A program made the position numbers and the translations under genes. The notes under the pieces were generated by a model. It saw only the letters and a list, made by a program, of their open reading frames with translations, was not told where the DNA came from and made no database searches. Below, one piece after another: positions 34,563 to 42,899 of a stretch of DNA of 64,000 nucleotides; the first letter of the stretch is position 1, and each line of letters begins with the position of its first letter. The DNA comes from Limnohabitans sp. Rim28 (GTDB lineage: Bacteria; Pseudomonadota; Gammaproteobacteria; Burkholderiales; Burkholderiaceae_C). The stretch spans positions 372,001 through 436,000 of the forward strand of contig NZ_ALKN02000001.1 in assembly GCF_000293865.2 (NCBI RefSeq). Reading direction: 5' to 3'.

Positions 34563-35120
34563 TCAACGCGCACCGGAATTGTTGGGAAGGGCTCTGGCAT
34601 CGACGGCGCCGCGATTCAGAAAAATGATCGGTCGTCCATTGGAGGACTGCTCCATCGTGCGAGCTGGCAACGATGGCTGCAGCGGCGTGATCTGCACCGG
34701 CGCCTGCGTCAGCTGGGGCTGTGCGATGGGCGCAGGCTGCTGGTTGAGCGCCACCGAGTACATGGCATCCACGCCATCGGACTGGTTGCTCAGGCGGATG
34801 TCCAGCAAACGTCCCCCCTTGGCAAACGCCATCAGCGACTGGTGGCCGAAGTGCATGGCGGACTGCAGATCCCATCCTTTGCGACGGGCATCGGCAATCA
34901 GCAGGTTCTGTGCAGCTTCCCTGTGGGCATGGGGCAGGTGCGAATAAAACACGCCGGTCTGCATGTCCGACTCGCCCAGCAAAACCGACTGTTCATGCCG
35001 GATCAGCTGCATGCCACTGGCCATCGGGTAACTTTCGGCTTGCACCGCTGGCCAGGGTGTCTGGGCATGAGCCAAGGCGCTGAACGCCATCGCACAGGCC
35101 ACGAACCACTTGTATTTCAT
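34563..35120 (-). CDS. Exported protein at head of pilus locus, paralogue of the adjacent lipoprotein domain
   Basis: 185 residues with a clean Sec signal (MKYKWFVACAMAFSALAHAQ, cleavage after AHA). The mature part contains AAQNLLIADARRKGW (69-83) and LMAFAKGGRLLDIRL, which align with AARDSLLRDAERKGW and the following strand of the neighbouring lipoprotein: nine of the fifteen residues in the first motif are identical. The C-terminus is Gln/Pro-rich. No known family recognised. It is the first gene of the pilus locus, downstream of a good promoter, so both may be specialised components or regulators of pilus assembly. Confidence 0.72.
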   Translation of the reverse strand: MKYKWFVACAMAFSALAHAQTPWPAVQAESYPMASGMQLIRHEQSVLLGESDMQTGVFYSHLPHAHREAAQNLLIADARRKGWDLQSAMHFGHQSLMAFAKGGRLLDIRLSNQSDGVDAMYSVALNQQPAPIAQPQLTQAPVQITPLQPSLPARTMEQSSNGRPIIFLNRGAVDARALPNNSGAR

Positions 35121-35171
35121 AAATGCCTTTGAGACTGTTTGAACCCATGAAATGCAAGTACTTTACATCAA

Positions 35172-35200
35172 TTTAGAGGTATTTTGACACTCACTTTCAA
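35172..35200 (-). promoter_or_regulatory. Candidate sigma-70 promoter of the pilus locus
   Basis: In the minus direction: -35 TTGAAA (35195-35200, 5 of 6), 17-bp spacer, -10 TCTAAA (35172-35177, 4 of 6). The leader to the first start (35120) is about 45 nt. The surrounding ~80 bp is AT-rich. It lies immediately downstream of the CBS gene terminator, as expected for an independent unit. Confidence 0.5.
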
Positions 35201-35255
35201 TACTTTGGAATTCATAAAAGAGGCAAGGCCAGCGCGCATCGCCGGTGAAAAACCC

Positions 35256-35282
35256 AAAAAAAAGGCCGCTCACAGCGGCCTT
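35256..35282 (-). terminator. Terminator of the CBS-domain gene
   Basis: Perfect 9-bp stem AAGGCCGCT/AGCGGCCTT (35274-35282 with 35262-35270, loop of 3), followed in the minus direction by a run of eight T. It separates the CBS gene from the pilus locus downstream. Confidence 0.92.
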
Positions 35283-35306
35283 GACGGGAGGTGGGGGGTG
35301 CCGTGC

Positions 35307-35771
35307 TCAGGGTCCTGGTTTTGAGCCGGTCTCCTGATCGGCCGGCCAATCGCGGATATAGGCCTTGAGCATTTTGTTCTCGAAGTCCTGGGCCTCGACC
35401 ACGGCTTTGGCCACGTCGTAGAAGCTGATCACGCCCATCAGCATGCTGCCCTCCACCACCGGCATGTAGCGCGCATGGCGCTCGAGCATCATGCGGCGCA
35501 CCTCGTCGATGGCGGTGTCGGGAGAGCAGGTCAGCGGCTGTCGGTCCATGGCATCGCCGACGGTGGACGCGCCGACCTGGCCTGCGTTGCCCACGATTTT
35601 CTGGATCACTTCGCGGAAGGTCAGCATGCCCGACACCTGGCCCTTGTCCATGACCACCAGCGAGCCCAGGTCCTTGTCGGCCATGAAGCTGACCGCGTCC
35701 ATGAGGGGTTGGTCAGGTTGGGCCGTGAACAGGGTGTTGCCTTTGACGCGCAGGATGTCGCTGACTTGCAT
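35307..35771 (-). CDS. CBS-domain pair protein
   Basis: 154 residues made of two CBS motifs: DILRVKGNTLFTAQPDQPLMDAVSFM-type first half and TVGDAMDRQPLTCSPD second half, with the closing MPVVEGSMLMGVISFYDV. Such stand-alone CBS pairs bind adenine nucleotides and regulate partner enzymes. Start ATG 35771; a longer frame upstream overlaps metY and is rejected. It is divergent from metY across 114 bp. Confidence 0.88.
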   Translation of the reverse strand: MQVSDILRVKGNTLFTAQPDQPLMDAVSFMADKDLGSLVVMDKGQVSGMLTFREVIQKIVGNAGQVGASTVGDAMDRQPLTCSPDTAIDEVRRMMLERHARYMPVVEGSMLMGVISFYDVAKAVVEAQDFENKMLKAYIRDWPADQETGSKPGP

Positions 35772-35885
35772 GGTGGTTCTCCGGATGGCGAGCGTGTGAC
35801 GGTGCAGAGGCTTCAATATAGCCCACAATGGCATCCGTGCGCAGCGGTTTGCGCTTTCAGAAAACCCCTTGGAGAGACACCTCAC

Positions 35886-37184
35886 ATGCCCGGCTATTCC
35901 GACCCTGGCTTTGACACCCTGGCGTTGCACGCCGGGGCAGGCCCCGACCCGAGCACCGGCGCGCGCGCCGTTCCGCTGCACCTGTCCACTTCTTTCGTCT
36001 TCGAGTCGAGCGACCAGGCCGCTGCGCTCTTCAATCTGGAGCGCGCCGGCCATGTGTACAGCCGCATCAGCAACCCGACCACCGCCGTGCTGGAGCAACG
36101 CGTGGCCGCTTTGGAAGGCGGCATCGGGGCGATTGCCACCGCCAGCGGACAGGCCGCGCTGCACCTGGCCATTTGCACCTTGATGGGCGCAGGCAGCCAC
36201 ATCGTGGCGTCCACCGCCCTGTACGGCGGCTCACAAAACCTGCTGCACTACACACTGCGCCGTTTTGGCATCGAGACCACCTTCGTCAAGCCGGGCGACA
36301 TCGACGGCTGGCGCGCTGCAGTGCGGCCCAATACCCAACTTTTCTTTGGCGAAACCGTGGGCAACCCGGGGCTGGACGTGCTCGACATGCCGACGGTGAG
36401 CCAGATCGCTCACGAGGCCGGCGTGCCGCTGCTGGTGGACTCCACCCTGACCTCGCCTTGGCTGATCAAACCCTTCGACCATGGGGCCGACCTGGTCTAC
36501 CACTCGGCCACCAAATTCCTGTCGGGCCACGGGACGGTGATCGGCGGTGTGCTGGTCGATGGCGGCAGCTTTGACTGGGAGCGCTCGGGCAAGTTCGCTG
36601 AGCTGACCGAAGCCTATGCAGGCTTTCACAACATGGTGTTCAGCGAAGAAAGCACCGTGGGTGCGTTTTTGTTGCGCGCGCGGCGCGAGGGCCTGCGTGA
36701 CTTTGGCGCGTGCCTGTCACCGCACTCGGCCTGGCTGATCCTGCAAGGCATCGAGACCCTGCCCCTGCGCATGGCGCGGCACATGCAGAACACCACGCGT
36801 GTGGTCGAGTTCCTGGCTGCGCACCCGCTCGTCACCCGTGTCGGCCACCCCATGCTGGAGAGCCACCCCAGCCACGCGCTGGCGCAAAAGCTGTTGCCGC
36901 GTGGCGCAGGCTCGGTGTTCAGTTTCGACATTGCCGGCAGCCGCCAGCAAGGCCGCGCCTTCATCGAAGCGCTCAAGGTCTTCAGCCACCTGGCCAATGT
37001 GGGGGATGCCAAGAGCCTGGTGATCCACCCGGCCAGCACCACGCATTTCCGCATGACGGACGAGGCCCTGGCCGCAGCCGGCATTGGCCCTGGCACGATC
37101 CGCCTGTCGATTGGCCTGGAAGACCCGGCCGACCTGATCGATGACCTGAAAAAAGCGCTCAAAGCGGCGGAGAAAGCCGCATGA
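35886..37184 (+). CDS. metY: O-acetylhomoserine sulfhydrylase (MetY-type)
   Basis: 432 residues, PLP-dependent Cys/Met metabolism family. The PLP lysine is K210 in HSATKFLSGHG. Other marks are YSRISNPTTAVLEQRVAALEGG and the late SLVIHPASTTHF. The length and the insertion pattern fit MetY rather than MetZ or MetB. It makes homocysteine from O-acetylhomoserine and sulfide. A GGAG site precedes ATG 35886. The stop overlaps the next gene as ATGA. Confidence 0.92.
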   Translation: MPGYSDPGFDTLALHAGAGPDPSTGARAVPLHLSTSFVFESSDQAAALFNLERAGHVYSRISNPTTAVLEQRVAALEGGIGAIATASGQAALHLAICTLMGAGSHIVASTALYGGSQNLLHYTLRRFGIETTFVKPGDIDGWRAAVRPNTQLFFGETVGNPGLDVLDMPTVSQIAHEAGVPLLVDSTLTSPWLIKPFDHGADLVYHSATKFLSGHGTVIGGVLVDGGSFDWERSGKFAELTEAYAGFHNMVFSEESTVGAFLLRARREGLRDFGACLSPHSAWLILQGIETLPLRMARHMQNTTRVVEFLAAHPLVTRVGHPMLESHPSHALAQKLLPRGAGSVFSFDIAGSRQQGRAFIEALKVFSHLANVGDAKSLVIHPASTTHFRMTDEALAAAGIGPGTIRLSIGLEDPADLIDDLKKALKAAEKAA

Positions 37185-37999
37185 AAATCTCCGTTCAAGG
37201 CCATGACCTGTACGCCTACACCGGCGGCAAGCCCTTCAACCCCGCTCAGCCCACCGCCGTGTTCATCCATGGCGTGCTCAACGACCACAGCGTCTTTATT
37301 TTGCAAACCCGCTACCTGGCGCACCACGGCTGGAATGTGCTGGCCATCGACCTGCCCGGCCACTGCAAAAGCGAAGGCACTGCGCCGCACAGTGTGGAAG
37401 AAGCCGCCGACACCGTCATCGCGCTGCTGGATGCGATGCAGCTTGAAAAAGCCGCGCTGATTGGCCACAGCTTTGGCTCGCTGATCGCCCTCGAAGCGAC
37501 CGCACGCGACGCTGCGGCCCACCCCGGGCGCATCGGCCATCTGGTGATGGTGGGCACCGCCTACCCCATGCGCGTGTCGCCCGCCTTGCTTGATTTGTCG
37601 GTCAGTGCACCCTTCAAAGCCATCGACATGGTCAACAGCTTTTCGCACTCGACGCTCGCGCCACCCCCTTCAGCCTTGGGCCCCGGCACCTGGCTGTATG
37701 GCGGCAGCAAAGCGCTGATGCGCCGCGTGCTGGCCAGCAACACCCTGGTCAATGTCTTCCATACCGGCTTCAAGGCCTGCGACGACTACCGAGGCGCAGA
37801 AGCGGCCATGGCCCGCGTCGCATGTCCGACCCTGTTTGTGCTGGGCAGCGCCGACCAGATGACACCGCCCAAAGCCGCGCAAAGCCTGATCGCCTCATGC
37901 GCCCAAGCCCAGGTGGTTCAATTGCCCGCAGGCCATTCGCTCATGACCGAAGCGCCCGAAGGCGTGCTGCAGGCGCTCAAGGATTTTTTGAAACCGTGA
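37181..37999 (+). CDS. Alpha/beta hydrolase coupled to metY
   Basis: 272 residues. Oxyanion-hole HGVLND, nucleophile Ser in LIGHSFGSLIAL, acid in VLGSADQMTPP and catalytic His in LPAGHSLMTEAP. Start ATG 37181 overlaps the metY stop by 4 bp. The substrate is unknown; an acyl-homoserine, ester or thioester connected with the metY step is conceivable, but there is no sequence evidence. Followed by a REP-like pair. Confidence 0.87.
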   Translation: MKISVQGHDLYAYTGGKPFNPAQPTAVFIHGVLNDHSVFILQTRYLAHHGWNVLAIDLPGHCKSEGTAPHSVEEAADTVIALLDAMQLEKAALIGHSFGSLIALEATARDAAAHPGRIGHLVMVGTAYPMRVSPALLDLSVSAPFKAIDMVNSFSHSTLAPPPSALGPGTWLYGGSKALMRRVLASNTLVNVFHTGFKACDDYRGAEAAMARVACPTLFVLGSADQMTPPKAAQSLIASCAQAQVVQLPAGHSLMTEAPEGVLQALKDFLKP

Positions 38000-38007
38000 G
38001 CGTGACG

Positions 38008-38066
38008 GCCTTTCGCGCACAGGGGTGCGCTCCCACACAAGACGCCTTTCGCGCACAGGGGTGCGC
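38008..38066. repeat. REP-like hairpin pair
   Basis: Two identical 23-bp copies of GCCTTTCGCGCACAGGGG plus TGCGC (38008-38030 and 38044-38066), spaced 36 bp start to start. Each forms a GCGCAC/GTGCGC stem with an AGGG loop. This looks like the palindromic REP/BIME elements of pseudomonads and related bacteria. The pair fills the gap between the hydrolase stop and the P450 start; the second copy ends 9 bp before the P450 ATG, so the hairpin sits over the expected ribosome-binding region. Confidence 0.75.
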
Positions 38067-38075
38067 GCCTACGAC

Positions 38076-39401
38076 ATGAACACCCTGGCTGCCCACATCA
38101 CCCCGCCCTTATCGGCTGAAAGGGCCCAGACAATCGCCCACTCGCTGGACCTGCGGGCCTTGCCGCGTGATTTTCTGGACAACCCCTACCCGGTTTACGC
38201 CGCCCTGCGCCAGAGTGAGCCCATCAAGCGCATGCCCGACGGCTCGTACTTCCTGACGCGCCACGCCGATCTGGTAGCGGTGTACCGCGATGCCAAGGTC
38301 TTCAGCTCCGACAAGCAGGTCGAGTTCGGCCCCAAATACAACCACGCGCCCTTCAACCAGCCGCCGTTTGCCACGCCCGGCGGTGTGTCGCCGCTGTTTG
38401 AGCACCACACCCACAGCCTGGTCTTCAACGACCCGCCACTGCACACCCGGGTGCGTCGCCTGATCATGGGCGCCCTCACCCGCCGCGCCATCGAGGCCAT
38501 GGAGCCGGGCCTGGTGCTGCTGGTGGACAGCCTGCTGGACAAGATCGAGGCCCAGCGCGGCGGCGACCTGATCGAAGATTTTGCTTCGGCCATTCCGGTG
38601 GAGATCATCGGCAACCTGCTGGGCGTGCCGCACGCCGAGCGCGAGCCCCTGCGCGGCTGGTCGCTGGCCATTTTGGGTGCACTCGAGCCCGCCCTCAGCC
38701 CCGAACAAGAAGCCCTGGGCCACCGCAGCGTGAGCGAGTTTTTGGCCTACCTGCGCCAGTTGGTGGCGGATCGCCGCCAGCACCCCGGTGACCCAGAGCA
38801 CGACGTGCTGACCCGGCTGATTCAAGGTGAAGACAGTGGCGACGCGCTCAGCGAAGTCGAGCTGCTGCACAACTGCGTGTTTTTGCTCAACGCTGGACAC
38901 GAGACCACGACCAACCTGATCGGCAATGCGCTCATCAGCCTGCAGGAATGGCCCGAGCAAGCCCGGCAACTGCAGGCCGATTTGAATCAAGCGGCGACCG
39001 ATGGCGCACGCGAACAAATTCTGGCCCTGGCCGTGGACGAGTTTCTGCGCTTTGAATCGTCCAACCAACTGAGCAACCGCCGCGCCCTGCAAGCCACGCA
39101 GGTTCATGGTGTCGATCTGCCTGCGGGGGCCTTGGTCACGCTGTGCATCGGCGCGGCCAACCGCGACCCGGCGGTGTACGCGCACCCCGAACAGCTGGAC
39201 TTGCGCCGCACCGGCAACAAGCACCTGGCCTTTGGCTTTGGCGTGCACCAGTGCGCGGGCCTGAGCCTGGCGCGTTTGGAGGGCCGCGTCGCCATCGGGC
39301 GCTTTTTGCAACGTTTTCCGAACTACCAACTCTCTGAGGCCCCGGTGCGGGGCGGACGGGCGCGTTTTCGCGGCTTTCTGCAGGCACCCTTTTCGATCTG
39401 A
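38076..39401 (+). CDS. Cytochrome P450
   Basis: 441 residues, bacterial class I-like P450. Landmarks: I-helix oxygen-binding AGHETTTN, K-helix ExxR in DEFLRFE, and the heme loop FGFGVHQCAGLSL with axial C393. It activates O2 to hydroxylate an unknown substrate. No ferredoxin or ferredoxin reductase gene is adjacent, so it must use electron partners from elsewhere. The start at ATG 38076 has no visible ribosome-binding site because a REP-like hairpin lies directly upstream. Homologues in this group are often annotated generically. Confidence 0.93.
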   Translation: MNTLAAHITPPLSAERAQTIAHSLDLRALPRDFLDNPYPVYAALRQSEPIKRMPDGSYFLTRHADLVAVYRDAKVFSSDKQVEFGPKYNHAPFNQPPFATPGGVSPLFEHHTHSLVFNDPPLHTRVRRLIMGALTRRAIEAMEPGLVLLVDSLLDKIEAQRGGDLIEDFASAIPVEIIGNLLGVPHAEREPLRGWSLAILGALEPALSPEQEALGHRSVSEFLAYLRQLVADRRQHPGDPEHDVLTRLIQGEDSGDALSEVELLHNCVFLLNAGHETTTNLIGNALISLQEWPEQARQLQADLNQAATDGAREQILALAVDEFLRFESSNQLSNRRALQATQVHGVDLPAGALVTLCIGAANRDPAVYAHPEQLDLRRTGNKHLAFGFGVHQCAGLSLARLEGRVAIGRFLQRFPNYQLSEAPVRGGRARFRGFLQAPFSI

Positions 39402-39421
39402 TCCCAGCCAAGAAACAAACC

Positions 39422-39745
39422 ATGAACACGCCCGAAACACCCTCAACCGAGCACCCCAGTTTTGCCGAGTTTTACCCCTTTTACCTGAGCGAGCACAGCG
39501 ACCGCACCTGTCGACGCATGCACTTTGTGGGCAGTACCTTGAGCCTGATGTGCTTGGCGATGCTGGCCATCACCGGCAAACCCCAGTACCTCTTGTACGG
39601 TCTGCTGTGCGGCTATGGCTGCGCCTGGATCGGGCATTTTGTGTTCGAGAAAAACAAACCCGCCAGCTTCAAGCGCCCGCTCTACAGTTTCATGGGCGAC
39701 TGGGTGATGTACCGCGACATGTGGCGCGGGCGCATCAGCTTTTGA
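39422..39745 (+). CDS. DUF962 / Mpo1-like membrane protein
   Basis: 107 residues. HPSFAEFYPFYLSEHSDRTCRRMHFVG is broken here to its key parts: YLSEH, then R-R-x-HFVG, then a membrane hairpin (LMCLAMLAI; YLLYGLLCGYGCAW) and HFVFEKNKPASFKRP. This is the DUF962 pattern; the yeast member Mpo1 is a dioxygenase for 2-hydroxy fatty acids. The last 11 bp overlap the 3' end of the convergent YihY gene. Confidence 0.88.
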   Translation: MNTPETPSTEHPSFAEFYPFYLSEHSDRTCRRMHFVGSTLSLMCLAMLAITGKPQYLLYGLLCGYGCAWIGHFVFEKNKPASFKRPLYSFMGDWVMYRDMWRGRISF

Positions 39746-40976
39746 AAAGCTGCACCAGCCGAATCTGGTCCAGCCCGGTTTGCAACCAAAGCGGGTCGGT
39801 GGGAGATGCCCGCAACACCAGCAAGCGATCGGCCAGCGGGGCCACACTGGCCAGCTCAGGGTCCACCAGCAACACCAAACGGGCTTGACCCAGGTCGTTT
39901 TGCTCGCTCAAGCGGCCCACCCAATCCAGGCCTTGCAGCACGCCCAGCACTTGACGCAACTCATCCGTTTCAACCCTTAAAAACGCGGCCAGCTCGTCGA
40001 CACTGCGCCCACGTCGCTCGGTGACTTTGGCGGCATTCAACGCGGCCAGCACCTCCAAGGCGAGCCTGAATGACCACCCAGCACCCTCAGGTTTGCGCCA
40101 AACCGGCCGCCCCAACTCGGGCAAACTGGACGCCAACACGGCCCCCAGCAAGACCAGCAGCCAGGTCACATAAATCCAGACCAGCAAAATCGGTACCGCC
40201 GCAAAAGCCCCATAGACCAGAGAATAGGTCGGCACCTCGAGCAGGTAAAAAGCCATCGCTTTTTTGGCCAGCTCCAGCGAACCGGCCACCAAAAAACCCG
40301 CCGTGATGGCATGGCGCCAGCGCACCCGGGTGTAGGGCACATAGAAATACAGGCCGCTCACACAAGCGGTGAGCATCAAAAACTCAAACCCGTCCAACAA
40401 CCAGCGGGTCGAGCCGGGCAAAACATTCACCACATCTCTGGAGGCCGTGACCACAAAAGACGTGACGGCCAAACTGCTGCCCAAAAGCAAGGGTCCCAGC
40501 GTGATGGCCGACCAATACAGCAGCACCCGCTGGGGCAAGGGCCGCTGCCGCTGCAAGCGCCAAATCTGCCCCAAAGTGCGCTCGATGGTCACCATCAAAA
40601 ACACCGCCGACAACAGCACAGCCACCAATCCGGCTGTGCCCAACCGGCTGGCCTTGAGCGAGAACTGGGTGAGGTAACTGAGCACTTGGCGGGCGATGCT
40701 CTCGGGCACCAGGCTCTCGATCAGCCAGCGCTGGATCGTGTCTTGAAACTTGCCAAAGACTGGAAAAGCCGAAAAAACCGCCAAACCGACCGCAAACAGC
40801 GGTACCAAGGCCAACACGGTGGTGAAGGTGAGCGAGCTGGCGCTGACACCCAAACGGGCATCGCGAAAACGCTCGGCCAGCACGGCACCCATTTGGCGCC
40901 AAGGGAAAACCGACAGCTCTTGCCACCACAGCCCCGTGTGGTCGCGCAAAGAGGTCTTCTTCAAGGTAGATTGCAT
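39735..40976 (-). CDS. YihY/virulence factor BrkB family membrane protein
   Basis: 413 residues. Six hydrophobic segments in the first ~290 residues, with the family's SASSLTFTTVLALVPLFAVG near residue 45 and a conserved FYVPYTRVRWRHAITAGFLV. The C-terminal ~100 residues are a cytoplasmic winged-helix-like region (RRGRSVDELAAFLRVETDELRQVLG is typical). Once misnamed RNase BN; function unknown. Start ATG 40976, only 21 bp from the divergent DUF2069 start, so each promoter must sit in or near the other gene. Confidence 0.88.
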   Translation of the reverse strand: MQSTLKKTSLRDHTGLWWQELSVFPWRQMGAVLAERFRDARLGVSASSLTFTTVLALVPLFAVGLAVFSAFPVFGKFQDTIQRWLIESLVPESIARQVLSYLTQFSLKASRLGTAGLVAVLLSAVFLMVTIERTLGQIWRLQRQRPLPQRVLLYWSAITLGPLLLGSSLAVTSFVVTASRDVVNVLPGSTRWLLDGFEFLMLTACVSGLYFYVPYTRVRWRHAITAGFLVAGSLELAKKAMAFYLLEVPTYSLVYGAFAAVPILLVWIYVTWLLVLLGAVLASSLPELGRPVWRKPEGAGWSFRLALEVLAALNAAKVTERRGRSVDELAAFLRVETDELRQVLGVLQGLDWVGRLSEQNDLGQARLVLLVDPELASVAPLADRLLVLRASPTDPLWLQTGLDQIRLVQLFKS

Positions 40977-40997
40977 GCCCGGTATGATGCCACCGCA

Positions 40998-41432
40998 ATG
41001 AACACGAACCCAGAAACCAGTCCCCGCCCCCCCGAAGAATCTGTTGCACCAGCAGGGCTCGACCGTACCCGCTGGTTGGCCGTAGGCAGCTTGCTGGGCC
41101 TGATTGTCCTGGGACTGGCCTGGGAACTCTGGCTGGCCCCGCTGCGCGAAGGCGGCTCTTGGTGGGCCATCAAGGTGCTGCCTTTGTGCATCCCCATGGC
41201 CGGTTTGCTGAAAAACCGCATGTACACCTACCGCTGGGTCAGCATGCTGGTTTGGTTGTACTTCACCGAAGGGGTGGTGCGGGCCTGGGGCGATGCTTGG
41301 CCCTCTTCGGGCTTGGCCATGCTGCAAACCCTGCTGTGCACCACTTTGTTTGTGGCTTGCGCCCTGCATGTGCGCATCCGTTTCAAAGCGGCCAAAGCCA
41401 GCGGCAACTTTGTGCCCGTGCCCCGAGACTGA
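40998..41432 (+). CDS. DUF2069 membrane protein
   Basis: 144 residues with about four hydrophobic segments: LAVGSLLGLIVLGLAWELW, IKVLPLCIPMAG, YRWVSMLVWLYFTEGVVRAW and LQTLLCTTLFVACAL. This matches the small DUF2069 family common in beta- and gammaproteobacteria; function unknown. It is 5 bp before the FAD oxidase gene. The start at ATG 40998 lacks a strong ribosome-binding site. Confidence 0.83.
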   Translation: MNTNPETSPRPPEESVAPAGLDRTRWLAVGSLLGLIVLGLAWELWLAPLREGGSWWAIKVLPLCIPMAGLLKNRMYTYRWVSMLVWLYFTEGVVRAWGDAWPSSGLAMLQTLLCTTLFVACALHVRIRFKAAKASGNFVPVPRD

Positions 41433-41437
41433 ACACC

Positions 41438-42874
41438 ATGACCCAAGTTTTGCCCCACCCACTGCTGGAACAGCTGCGCCAAATTTGTGGCACTGCTAAC
41501 GTTCTGACGCACGAAGACCCTGCCACCGACCTGAGCCCTTGGGAGCAAGACTGGCGCAAACGCGTGAGCGGCCGGGCCTTGGCCGTGGTCAGGCCTGGCG
41601 ACACCGCACAAGTGGCCGCAGTGGTCAAAGCCTGCGCCGCACACCAAACCCCCATCGTGCCCCAAGGCGGTAACACGGGCTTGGTGGTGGGCGGTATCCC
41701 CGACAACTCCGGGCAGCAAATTGTGCTGAGCATGACCCGCATGAACGCGGTGCGCGCCATCGACCCCGCCAACCTGACCCTCACGGTGGAAGCCGGCTGT
41801 GTGTTGCAAAACCTGCAAACCGCTGCCGAACAAGCCGGATTTTTGTTCCCTTTGAGTTTGGGCGCCGAAGGCAGCTGCACGATTGGCGGCAATCTGGGGA
41901 CCAACGCGGGCGGCACCCAGGTGCTGCGCTACGGCAACGCGCGCGAGCTGTGTTTGGGGCTGGAAGTGGTGACCGCCCAAGGTGAGGTTTGGCACGGCCT
42001 GTCGGGCCTGCGCAAGGACAACACGGGCTACGACCTGCGCCATCTGATGATTGGCAGCGAAGGCACGCTGGGCATCATCACTGCGGCCACCATGAAGCTT
42101 TACCCCCAGCCTGCCGCGCAATTGACGGCTTGGGCGGCCGTGCCGAGCATGGAAGCGGCCGTGGAACTCCTGGGCTTGGCCCACCAGCGACTGGGCCCAG
42201 GCCTGACGGGCTTTGAGGTCATGGGTCAATTCGCCCTGAGTTTGGTGGACAAGCATTTTCCGCATTTGCGCGTGCCCATTTGGCAAGACACCCCTTGGTG
42301 CGTGCTGCTGGAAAATTCAGACAGCGAAAGCGAGCAACACGCCCGTGGTCAGTTTGAAGCCTTGCTCGAAACCGCCATGGCACAAGGCTGGGTGAGCGAT
42401 GCCGTCGTCGCCGAAAACCTGACGCAAGCCAAAGGCCTGTGGCACATCCGCGAAAGCATCACTTTGGCCCAAGTGCAAGAAGGCCAAAACATCAAGCACG
42501 ACATCAGCATCCCGGTCTCGCAGATCGCCAACTTTGTAAAAGAAACCGATGCCCTGCTGGAGCGCGAAGTTCCGGGTGTGCGCTTGGTCGACTTTGGTCA
42601 TCTGGGCGATGGCAACCTGCACTACAACGTGCAAGCGCCCGAAGGGTCTGATGGCAAGGACTTTGTGCGGGCCTTTGAAGACAAGATCAACACCTTGGTG
42701 TTTGACCAGGTCAAACGCTTCAACGGCTCCATCAGCGCAGAGCACGGTGTGGGCGCGCAAAAAGTGAACAAGTTGCCGCACTACAAAGACCCCACAGCCA
42801 TGGCCATGATGCGGGCCGTGAAACAGGCGCTGGACCCCCACAACATCATGAACCCGGGGCGTGTGCTCGCCTAA
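41438..42874 (+). CDS. FAD-linked D-2-hydroxyacid dehydrogenase (GlcD-like)
   Basis: 478 residues. PCMH-type FAD site with [15 protein letters not shown] near residue 75 and [18 protein letters not shown] near residue 145; the C-terminal substrate domain contains [15 protein letters not shown] and [11 protein letters not shown]. It belongs to the FAD-binding/FAD-oxidase_C group that includes D-lactate and D-2-hydroxyglutarate dehydrogenases; which acid cannot be told. Translation starts at ATG 41438, 5 bp after DUF2069. ETF or quinone would be the electron acceptor. Confidence 0.91.
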   Translation: MTQVLPHPLLEQLRQICGTANVLTHEDPATDLSPWEQDWRKRVSGRALAVVRPGDTAQVAAVVKACAAHQTPIVPQGGNTGLVVGGIPDNSGQQIVLSMTRMNAVRAIDPANLTLTVEAGCVLQNLQTAAEQAGFLFPLSLGAEGSCTIGGNLGTNAGGTQVLRYGNARELCLGLEVVTAQGEVWHGLSGLRKDNTGYDLRHLMIGSEGTLGIITAATMKLYPQPAAQLTAWAAVPSMEAAVELLGLAHQRLGPGLTGFEVMGQFALSLVDKHFPHLRVPIWQDTPWCVLLENSDSESEQHARGQFEALLETAMAQGWVSDAVVAENLTQAKGLWHIRESITLAQVQEGQNIKHDISIPVSQIANFVKETDALLEREVPGVRLVDFGHLGDGNLHYNVQAPEGSDGKDFVRAFEDKINTLVFDQVKRFNGSISAEHGVGAQKVNKLPHYKDPTAMAMMRAVKQALDPHNIMNPGRVLA

Positions 42875-42899
42875 ACCCTTTGATCTGAAAACCAAGCCC

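Noticed and set aside
24646..35120. Shufflon or CRISPR-like repeats within the pilus locus
   Set aside because: No repeated spaced elements or inverted cassette ends were seen when reading the locus by eye; a computational repeat search would be needed to exclude weak ones.
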